From NCBI RefSeq assembly GCF_011388195.1, contig NZ_CP049990.1, positions 310,001 to 374,000 on the forward strand: a stretch of DNA of 64,000 bases, written 5' to 3'. This DNA comes from Pusillimonas sp. DMV24BSW_D (GTDB lineage Bacteria > Pseudomonadota > Gammaproteobacteria > Burkholderiales > Burkholderiaceae_B). The notes under the pieces are model-generated. The model was not told where the DNA came from, made no database searches, and saw nothing but the letters and a program-made list of their open reading frames with translations. A program made the position numbers and the translations under genes. Below, one piece after another: positions 56,554-64,000 of the stretch (the stretch's first letter is position 1; each line of letters starts with the position of its first letter).

Positions 56554-57044
56554 GCCAGTTTACCGATCAGGACATCATTGACTTTGTGTACGCCGAAGCA
56601 CGCATGCTCGACGAGCAGCGCTTTGAAGACTGGCTGAACCTGTTCACCGACGACGGCCATTACTGGATGCCGCTGGCGCACGATCAAACCGACCCGCGCC
56701 TGCATACGTCGCTCATGGATGAAGACAAGCTGTTGCTGCGCGTTCGGGTCGAGCGCTTGAAGGGCCAGCGCACGTACTCGCAACAACCCCGCAGCCGCTG
56801 CCACCATTTGCTGGCGCGCCCGGAAATTGAAACGCAGCACACGTCGCACCAACCCGATCAAGGCCAATACGTCGTACGTACCGCATTTCACTACGTTGAA
56901 GTGCGCCAGGACACCCAAACCCTATACGCCGGTTGGGCCACCCACGAACTGCGTGTTGAAGACAATACGTTGCGCATCCGGCGCAAGCGTGTCGACCTGC
57001 TTAACTGCGAGTCGGCGTTGGGCAGTATTCAACTTTTCATGTAG
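56550..57044 (+). CDS. Aromatic ring-hydroxylating dioxygenase, beta subunit
   Basis: This 164-residue structural subunit starts at the ATG overlapping the alpha stop, behind an AAGGAGG site. FVYAEARMLDEQRFEDWL, DDGHYWMPL and RTYSQQPRSRCHH are typical of the beta subunit of these hexamers (alpha3beta3). It completes the dioxygenase. Confidence 0.92.
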   Translation: MSQFTDQDIIDFVYAEARMLDEQRFEDWLNLFTDDGHYWMPLAHDQTDPRLHTSLMDEDKLLLRVRVERLKGQRTYSQQPRSRCHHLLARPEIETQHTSHQPDQGQYVVRTAFHYVEVRQDTQTLYAGWATHELRVEDNTLRIRRKRVDLLNCESALGSIQLFM

Positions 57045-57052
57045 GAGCCCTC

Positions 57053-58693
57053 GTGTCGACAAAAACGGTTTACGACGCGTTTTGCCAAACGGCCACGCAA
57101 TGGCCCAACAATGCGTTTCTATGCGTCATGCCGGAAACCGCCCGGCATTACGACATTCCGGCCGGTGAAATAACTTACCAGGCGGCGTTGAATCGCATTG
57201 ATGCGCTGAAGCTGGCCTACCAGAACGCCGGTTACGGCCACGGCCACCGCGTGGGTTTGCTATTGGAAAACCGGCCCGCGTTTTTTCTGCACTGGTTCGC
57301 TTTGAACGCATTGGGCGTGTCGGTCGTACCCATTAACGCCGACATGCGGGCGGCTGAGCTTACCTATTTAATCGGCCATTCGGAAATCTGCCTGGCCGTA
57401 GCGCTGCCACAGCGACACGCCGGCCTGGCTGAAGCGGCCCAACAAGCCGACCGGCCATTAGCACTAATAGGCCCCGACGATGCCATTCCTGCGGCCAACT
57501 GCGCCGCGCCCCTGCAAGGCCGGGAAATCAATTCGCAAACGGAATGCGGACTGTTGTATACCTCGGGTACCACCGGGCGCCCCAAGGGCTGCATTCTGCC
57601 CAATGAATACTATCTGCATTGCGGTCAATGGTATGCCACAGTAGGCGGCATGGCCTCGCTGCAGCCGGGTAAAGAACGCATGCTTACACCCCTGCCGCTG
57701 GTGCACATGAATGCCATGGCCTGCTCCACCTTGGCCATGGTGACCACCGGTGGCTGCCTGATCGTGCTCGACCGATTCCACCCCCGTTCCTGGTGGGACA
57801 CGGTGCGCGAATCGAAGGCCACCGTCATTCACTACCTGGGCGTGATGCCGGCCATCCTCATGAAAGCGGAACCCTCGGCGCAAGACACGCAACACAGCGT
57901 GCGCTTTGGTTTCGGCGCGGGCATCGACCGCAGCTTGCATGAGCCTTTCGAAAAGCGCTTTGGCTTTCCGTTGCTGGAAGCCTGGGCCATGACCGAAACC
58001 GGTTCCGGGGCGGTAATTATTGCCAACCACGAACCGCGCCACATCGGCACAAGCTGTTTCGGCAAAGAACAGCCTGAAGTGGAAGTAAAACTGGTCAATG
58101 ACGCAGGCCAGGATGCCGGCGTGGATGAACACGCCGAACTGCTGGTGCGCCATGCCGGGGCCAACCCGCGCTATGGTTTTTTTGCCGACTATCTGAAAGA
58201 CGAAGCCGCCACACAGGAAGCCTGGGCCGACGGCTGGTTTCATACCGGCGACGTAGTGCGGCGCGATGCCGACGGCTACCTGCACTTTATCGACCGCAAG
58301 AAAAACGTCATTCGCCGCAGTGGTGAGAACATTGCCGCCGTGGAAGTGGAAGCGGTGCTATTGCAGCACCCGGCCGTGAAAGCGGCGGCTGTGGCCGCCG
58401 TGCCCGACGCGGTGCGGGGCGACGAAGTATTGGCCTGCATTGTGACTGCTGAAGGCATTCAGGTCGATACCGCCGACGCCCGCGAAAAAACCGCGCACGA
58501 CATTGTGAAATGGGCGTTGTCGCAACTGGCTTATTACAAAGCACCGGGTTACGTGGCGTTTGTGGATGCCCTACCGCTCACCGCCACCAATAAAATCCAA
58601 CGTGGTGAACTGAAAAAACTGGCGCCCACGCTGCCCGATACCCCCGAATGCGTGAATACCTGCCACATGAAAAAACGCCAGGAGCCCGCATGA
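57053..58693 (+). CDS. AMP-forming acyl/aryl-CoA ligase
   Basis: This 546-residue ANL-superfamily enzyme starts at GTG 57053. It has the ATP-binding motif YTSGTTGRPKGC near 165-177, EAWAMTETGSG near 310, GWFHTGDVVRRDADGY near 395 and the C-terminal Lys in TNKIQRGELKK. It should attach CoA to the acid formed by the dioxygenase, or to the starting acid. A 4-bp overlap joins it to the thiolase-like gene. Confidence 0.88.
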   Translation: MSTKTVYDAFCQTATQWPNNAFLCVMPETARHYDIPAGEITYQAALNRIDALKLAYQNAGYGHGHRVGLLLENRPAFFLHWFALNALGVSVVPINADMRAAELTYLIGHSEICLAVALPQRHAGLAEAAQQADRPLALIGPDDAIPAANCAAPLQGREINSQTECGLLYTSGTTGRPKGCILPNEYYLHCGQWYATVGGMASLQPGKERMLTPLPLVHMNAMACSTLAMVTTGGCLIVLDRFHPRSWWDTVRESKATVIHYLGVMPAILMKAEPSAQDTQHSVRFGFGAGIDRSLHEPFEKRFGFPLLEAWAMTETGSGAVIIANHEPRHIGTSCFGKEQPEVEVKLVNDAGQDAGVDEHAELLVRHAGANPRYGFFADYLKDEAATQEAWADGWFHTGDVVRRDADGYLHFIDRKKNVIRRSGENIAAVEVEAVLLQHPAVKAAAVAAVPDAVRGDEVLACIVTAEGIQVDTADAREKTAHDIVKWALSQLAYYKAPGYVAFVDALPLTATNKIQRGELKKLAPTLPDTPECVNTCHMKKRQEPA

Positions 58694-59865
58694 GCACGCA
58701 ACGCCTGGGCTACGACGGCATCGTGGTTACGGCCCCCGTCACCATCCCTTACGTGCGTTATTCCATTCATGCTGCGCACTGGTGGTTAGGGCGCGCATTG
58801 GGCGAACTGGTGAAGTCGGCGGGCGTTGGCAAAACCGATATCGACGGCCTGTGCGTGTCCAGTTTCACCTTAGCCCCCGACACGGCCGTGGGGCTGTGCC
58901 AGCATATCGGCATGAGCCCACGCTGGCTCGACCACATTCCCATGGGCGGCGCCAGCGGCGTGGTCGGCATGCGCCGCGCAGCCCGCGCCGTGCAATCGGG
59001 CGATGCCGCCATGGTGGCCTGCATTGCCGGCGATGCCAACCATGTTGACTCGTTTCGCAATACCGTCAGCCAGTTCTCGCGTTTTGCACAAGACGCCGTC
59101 TACCCCTATGGCGCAGGCGGGCCCAATGCCAGCTTTGCCTTGCTTACGCGCTACTACATGAACACCTACGGCGCCACGCGCGAAGACTTCGGCAAACTGT
59201 GTGTGGCCCAACGCGACAACGCTCTGCACAACCCCGATGCGCTCATGAAAAAGCCGCTATCGCTTGAGCAATACTTGAACGCGCGGGTTATTGCCGACCC
59301 CATTCACCTGTTCGACTGCGTCATGCCGTGCGCCGGAGCCGATGCCTTCTTGGTGATGCGCGAATCGAAAGCGCAGGAACTGGGCCTGCCCTATGCGCGC
59401 ATTCTATCCACCATTGAACGGCACAATGCCTTTCCTGCCGACCCTATCCAGTACCGGGGTGGCTGGGTGATGGATATCGACGACTTATACGGCCAAGCCG
59501 GGGTGACGTCCAAAGACATCGATTTCATGCAGGCTTACGACGACTACCCCGTCATCAACTTCATGCAAATTGAGGATTTGGGCTTCTGCAAAAAAGGCGA
59601 AGCCGCGCAGTTCGTGCGCGACAACACGTTTACCATTAACGGCAGCTTTCCTTTCAACACCAACGGCGGGCAATTGTCGGCCGGGCAAGCTGGGGCAGCC
59701 GGTGGTTATCTGGGTACCGTAGAAGCCATTCGTCAGCTCACGGGCCAAGCCGCCGGAACCCAGGTTGAGAACGCCCGCGTTGGCTTGGTAAGCGGCTTTG
59801 GCATGATCAATTACGACCGCGGCCTGTGCACGGCGGCCGCCATTTTGGCTCGGAGCGACGCATGA
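58690..59865 (+). CDS. Thiolase-like protein (SCP-x/Ltp2 type), nucleophile Cys apparently absent
   Basis: The ATG at 58690 overlaps the ligase stop and gives 391 residues. The fold is thiolase-like (ADAFLVMRESK and a GGQLSAGQAGAAGGYLG block near the end). At the place of the usual reactive Cys the sequence reads HIPMGGASGVVG, without Cys. Cys-less SCP-x thiolases such as Ltp2, paired with DUF35 proteins, catalyse retro-aldol cleavage of acyl-CoAs in steroid side-chain degradation. The next gene encodes a DUF35 domain, so the same chemistry is likely here. Confidence 0.8.
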   Translation: MSTQRLGYDGIVVTAPVTIPYVRYSIHAAHWWLGRALGELVKSAGVGKTDIDGLCVSSFTLAPDTAVGLCQHIGMSPRWLDHIPMGGASGVVGMRRAARAVQSGDAAMVACIAGDANHVDSFRNTVSQFSRFAQDAVYPYGAGGPNASFALLTRYYMNTYGATREDFGKLCVAQRDNALHNPDALMKKPLSLEQYLNARVIADPIHLFDCVMPCAGADAFLVMRESKAQELGLPYARILSTIERHNAFPADPIQYRGGWVMDIDDLYGQAGVTSKDIDFMQAYDDYPVINFMQIEDLGFCKKGEAAQFVRDNTFTINGSFPFNTNGGQLSAGQAGAAGGYLGTVEAIRQLTGQAAGTQVENARVGLVSGFGMINYDRGLCTAAAILARSDA

Positions 59866-61103
59866 CGGAACCTTTACGCAAGCCGCCGCGCAAAAACCCG
59901 GTTGCCCGCACGCGGCAACCCACACACCCGCCCGGCGCACGCAGCCGACGCGCACTGGGCTTAACTGCCGCCGCCGCGCAGGGTGAGTTCAAACTACAGG
60001 TTTGCCAATCGTGCAACGCCGTGCAATACCCACCGCGTGAGGTGTGTCACGAATGCCTGTCGGAACAACTGCAATGGTCGCCCGTCGACCCGCGGGGCAC
60101 CTTGCTGGCAAGCACCACGCTGGATCACAGCAACGACTTGTACTTCCGCGAACGCCTGCCCTGGCGTGTAGGCACAGTCATCATGAACGCCGGCCCGTCG
60201 GTAGTGGCCCATATCCATGGCGACTGCACCGACGGCGACCCCGTTCGCTTAAGCCTTAAACTCGATCGCAGCGGCCAGGCTGTTATGGTGGCCCTGCCTG
60301 CTTCGCCCACCCCCCACATGGAAGATGATCCCGTGCTGCGCGAAAACACCTGTGATCCCAAATTCCGCCGTGCCCTGGTCACCGACGGCAAAACCGCCAT
60401 TGGCCAGGCCGTGGTAAAGGCCCTGCTGGACGCCGGTGCCACCACCGTATTCGTGGGCGACCCCGAAGTCTGGAAAAAAGACGCCGCATTTGATCGGCTA
60501 TGCGAAGACGAACGTGTTCAGGTGCACGCCTTACACGTAACCGATATGGACTCCATCGAGCGTATATCGCGTGAAATAGGCGGCAAAGTCGAGATTCTGG
60601 TGAACACCGCCAACCATGAACGCGAGGGCGGCATTCTGTTCAACCGCGACTTCATGAAAGCCCACGACACGCTGAACACCAATTGCCTGGGCCTTATGCG
60701 CCTGGCTCAGCATTTCGGCCCCGCCATGGCCGGACGCGCGTCCGACGGCGTGAACAGTGCCGTCGCCTGGGTGAATATTTTGTCTGTGTATGCGCACATG
60801 AACCTGCCCTCGCGCGGCATGTGGTCTACCTCGCAAGCGGCGGCACTGTCTGTCAGCCAATGCCTGCGCAACGAGTTTCGGCCCGCGGGTGTGCGTGTGG
60901 TGAATGTGTTTAGCGGCCCGGTTGACCACGAATGGGAACAACGCACGCCACCGCCACGCGTACAACCTGCAGCCATTGCCAAAGCACTGGTAAAGGCATT
61001 GCAAGACGGCACGGAAGACGTTTATGTGGGCGATGTAGCCAAGGAAGTACAGGCGCTGCTGAAAGACAACCCGAAAGGGTTGGAACGCGAGCTAGGGCAA
61101 TAA
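59862..61103 (+). CDS. DUF35 zinc-ribbon/OB-fold domain fused to an SDR-like domain
   Basis: The ATG at 59862 overlaps the thiolase-like stop; 413 residues. Residues 45-140 are a DUF35 protein (CQSC and CHEC zinc pairs, then the OB fold with RGTLLASTTL). From about 170 it is an SDR fold (RALVTDGKTAIGQAVVKALL), but the nucleotide loop is weak (TDGKTAIG). The catalytic Tyr-x3-Lys is replaced: the corresponding segment reads MWSTSQAA. The SDR part is probably inactive and structural. The DUF35 part should be the partner of the thiolase-like protein. Confidence 0.75.
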   Translation: MTEPLRKPPRKNPVARTRQPTHPPGARSRRALGLTAAAAQGEFKLQVCQSCNAVQYPPREVCHECLSEQLQWSPVDPRGTLLASTTLDHSNDLYFRERLPWRVGTVIMNAGPSVVAHIHGDCTDGDPVRLSLKLDRSGQAVMVALPASPTPHMEDDPVLRENTCDPKFRRALVTDGKTAIGQAVVKALLDAGATTVFVGDPEVWKKDAAFDRLCEDERVQVHALHVTDMDSIERISREIGGKVEILVNTANHEREGGILFNRDFMKAHDTLNTNCLGLMRLAQHFGPAMAGRASDGVNSAVAWVNILSVYAHMNLPSRGMWSTSQAAALSVSQCLRNEFRPAGVRVVNVFSGPVDHEWEQRTPPPRVQPAAIAKALVKALQDGTEDVYVGDVAKEVQALLKDNPKGLERELGQ

Positions 61104-61125
61104 CATACAAAGTGAAGGATGAACC

Positions 61126-61911
<786 letters not shown>

Positions 61912-61986
61912 GCGGCACCACGACTCATTACATACCCATACCGATTTATCGCATACCTATAAAGCGCTTTTTGCAGGAGCAAAAAC

Positions 61987-62715
61987 ATGACCCAGAACCT
62001 TGTTGCCGTTGTCACCGGAGGCAGTGCCGGCATTGGCGCCGAAATTGCGCATCAAATGCTGGATGCGGGTTATGAAGTCATTTCCATGGCACGCCGCGAC
62101 CCCGAGTTCAGCCACCCAAAACTCACCAGTGTAAAAGTGGATTTGCTGGACGCCAAAGCCACCGAGCAGGCCAGCCGGGAAATTGCCAGCCAACACGGCG
62201 TGACACATGTGGTTCACAACGCCGGCGTGATCTGGCCCAACCTGCTGCCCGATGTGAAACAGGAAGAGCTGCAGGGTCTGACGCAAATTCATTTGGGTGC
62301 CGCCATTACGTTGGTGCAGGCGTGCCTGCCGCATATGGAATCACAGAATTTCGGGCGTATTGTGCTGATGTCGTCGCGTGGGGCACTGGGCCTGCCCACC
62401 CGCACCGCCTATTCCGCCACCAAGGCAGGCATGGTGGGCATGGCCCGCACCTGGTCGCTGGAATTGGCGCCCAAAGGTATTACCGTGAACGTGGTGGCGC
62501 CCGGCCCCATTCAAACCGATATGTTCTACGATGTGGTGCCCGCCGGCAGCGAGCGTGAACAAAACATTGCCAAAGGCATTCCCGTTCAACGCCTGGGGCG
62601 CGCCGACGACGTGGCCCGCGCGGTCATGTTCTTTTCCGACCCGGCCAACAGTTTTATTACCGGGCAAACGTTGTATGTATGCGGCGGCGCCAGCGTTAGT
62701 TCCGTTACGATTTAA
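61987..62715 (+). CDS. Short-chain dehydrogenase/reductase
   Basis: This 242-residue SDR is intact: TGGSAGIGAEIA nucleotide loop near 12-20, NAG, SSRGALG and the catalytic YSATKAG near 140. It is a classical NAD(P)-dependent oxidoreductase and, unlike the fused SDR-like domain upstream, should be active. Its substrate in the pathway is not defined by sequence. Confidence 0.9.
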   Translation: MTQNLVAVVTGGSAGIGAEIAHQMLDAGYEVISMARRDPEFSHPKLTSVKVDLLDAKATEQASREIASQHGVTHVVHNAGVIWPNLLPDVKQEELQGLTQIHLGAAITLVQACLPHMESQNFGRIVLMSSRGALGLPTRTAYSATKAGMVGMARTWSLELAPKGITVNVVAPGPIQTDMFYDVVPAGSEREQNIAKGIPVQRLGRADDVARAVMFFSDPANSFITGQTLYVCGGASVSSVTI

Positions 62716-62789
62716 ATGAAGACGCGAATCTGCGCCGTCGTGCAAACAACTTGCAATAATGATGCGTCTGTTGATTCGAACCTGTTGGC

Positions 62790-63986
62790 ATGAAACCTAA
62801 TTCCACCGAGCGGCGCAACGTACTGGTGCTGGCCAGCAGCCAAAGCCTGTTCACCATTACCACCATCACGGTCATGACGCTGGCCAGTGTCATTGGCCTG
62901 AAGCTTAGCCCCGACCCGGATTTAGCGACACTGCCCATTGCCGTCATGATGCTGGCCACGGTGGTTACGACGCTGCCCGCTTCCTTGCTGATGAAGCGCA
63001 TCGGACGGCGCAACGGGTTCATGCTGGGTACATTCTGCGGCATTATTGGCAGCGCGCTCATGTTGCTGGGAACGGCGAAAACCTCGTTTTTCTACTTTTG
63101 TGCCGGCATGCTCATGATCGGCCTGTACCAAAGCTTCGCCATGTATTACCGATTTGCCGCAGCCGATGTGGCACGTGCCGAATTTCGCAGCCGCGCAGTG
63201 TCTTACGTGATGGCGGGCGGCGTGATCTCTGCCGTTATCGGTCCGTTGAACGCGCGATTTGCGCTGGATTGGCTGCCAAACGTCCCCATGGGGGGCCCTT
63301 TTCTGGTCACTACCGTTCTGGCCGTGGCCGCCACCGCACTGTTGCTCACCCTGCGCATTCCCGCCAACCCACCCGGCGAACCCATCAACGATGGGACCGC
63401 TACCCGCTCCCTTGCCACCATTGCCCGCGACGCCCGCTTTTTCCCCGCCATTGCGGGCAGCAGCATCTGCTTTTCTCTGATGACGCTGTACATGACGATC
63501 ACGCCGTTGGGCATGCAGGAGCAAGGCTTCAACATGGCCGCCATTACTATGGTGGTACAAAGCCAGGTGCTGGCCATGTTTATTCCCGCCTTTTTCACCG
63601 GTACGCTCATCGCCCGGCACGGCCTTCAACCCATTTTATGGATTGGCCTGGGGCTATTGAGTATCGCCATGGTCATCGGCGCACTGAGCCAGTCCGTGCC
63701 CGTCTACATGGCCTCACGCATTACATTGGGCATTGGCTGGAATTTTCTGTTTGTAGGCAGTGCAGTGTTGCTGTCGCAGACTCATCAGCCCGCCGAACGA
63801 GGTAAGGTTCAAGGGGTAAACGACCTAACCCTGTTCAGCCTGGTTACTTTAGGGTCGATCAGCGCCGCGGCACTGCTGCAACGGCTGGGCTGGAACGGCA
63901 TACACCTGGCATCGCTGATACCTTTGGCGCTTGTGGCCGTGTTACTGCTGCGTATGCGGTGGCGTGGCCAGCCAACTTCACACTAG
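62790..63986 (+). CDS. MFS transporter, last gene of the catabolic cluster
   Basis: This 398-residue carrier has about 12 hydrophobic segments. It has the loop motif LLMKRIGRRNGFMLG and conserved helices of the DHA1-like group. Its place at the end of the cluster suggests uptake of the aromatic substrate or export of an intermediate. It follows the SDR by 74 bp. Confidence 0.85.
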   Translation: MKPNSTERRNVLVLASSQSLFTITTITVMTLASVIGLKLSPDPDLATLPIAVMMLATVVTTLPASLLMKRIGRRNGFMLGTFCGIIGSALMLLGTAKTSFFYFCAGMLMIGLYQSFAMYYRFAAADVARAEFRSRAVSYVMAGGVISAVIGPLNARFALDWLPNVPMGGPFLVTTVLAVAATALLLTLRIPANPPGEPINDGTATRSLATIARDARFFPAIAGSSICFSLMTLYMTITPLGMQEQGFNMAAITMVVQSQVLAMFIPAFFTGTLIARHGLQPILWIGLGLLSIAMVIGALSQSVPVYMASRITLGIGWNFLFVGSAVLLSQTHQPAERGKVQGVNDLTLFSLVTLGSISAAALLQRLGWNGIHLASLIPLALVAVLLLRMRWRGQPTSH

Positions 63987-64000
63987 GGGTGTTCGTGTTC

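Overview
The window comes from a betaproteobacterium, most likely an Alcaligenaceae member (Burkholderiales). The evidence is the ctaC-ctaD-small protein-DUF2970-ctaE order, the PhaM-like granule protein, the glmU/glmS neighbourhood and rpoH under a CIRCE operator. This is a judgement from gene content, not a database result. Two regions meet just downstream of glmS: an accessory island (1 to about 29 kb) and ordinary chromosome (about 29 to 64 kb).

Island, left part (1-14.84 kb). A phospholipase D-like protein enters from outside the window. A Lon-like AAA+ ATPase with a 70-residue partner reads leftward. A Tn7-like transposon (about 4.56-14.84 kb) is bounded by a 52-bp inverted repeat and carries tnsA, tnsB, tnsC, a long TnsD-type tniQ and a second short tniQ. 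All five are tightly packed on the + strand. An IS1595-like zinc-ribbon protein without a DDE domain lies before tnsA, and a fragment of a type I restriction gene (hsdR) lies after tniQ2. No cas genes or convincing CRISPR array are seen.

Island, right part (14.85-29 kb). An ISL3-family insertion sequence is followed by a four-gene operon: type III-like restriction helicase-nuclease, adenine methyltransferase, OLD/TOPRIM nuclease and a RelE-like/UvrD helicase fusion. Together they look like a composite anti-phage system. A klcA-type antirestriction gene faces the operon across a perfect hairpin. Diverged direct repeats (16.17 and 27.29 kb) flank this block. A truncated hsdM follows, joined head-on to a 39-codon remnant of a metallo-beta-lactamase-fold gene. 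The island ends at the 3' side of glmS, the classic Tn7 attachment region.

Chromosome (29-51 kb). Cell-wall precursor genes (glmS, glmU) come first, then an Lrp-family regulator, a glycosyltransferase, an MFS carrier, PhaM and a NUDIX hydrolase. A cytochrome c oxidase locus follows with haem A synthesis and copper delivery genes, but without the usual ctaG (cox11). rpoH has a perfect CIRCE element. A putative Fur-controlled PepSY/DUF2271/DUF4198/ApbE operon probably makes a flavinylated periplasmic redox system.

Catabolic cluster (50.3-64 kb). A MarR regulator is divergent from iorAB-type 2-oxoacid oxidoreductase genes. Next come a Rieske dioxygenase (alpha and beta), an acyl-CoA ligase, a thiolase-like protein without the usual nucleophile, a DUF35-SDR fusion, an isatin-hydrolase-type cyclase, an SDR and an MFS carrier. 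The set resembles auxin (indole-3-acetate) degradation loci of the iad type. A route through dioxindole-3-acetyl-CoA, isatin and isatinate would use most of the enzymes present. That pathway is inference.
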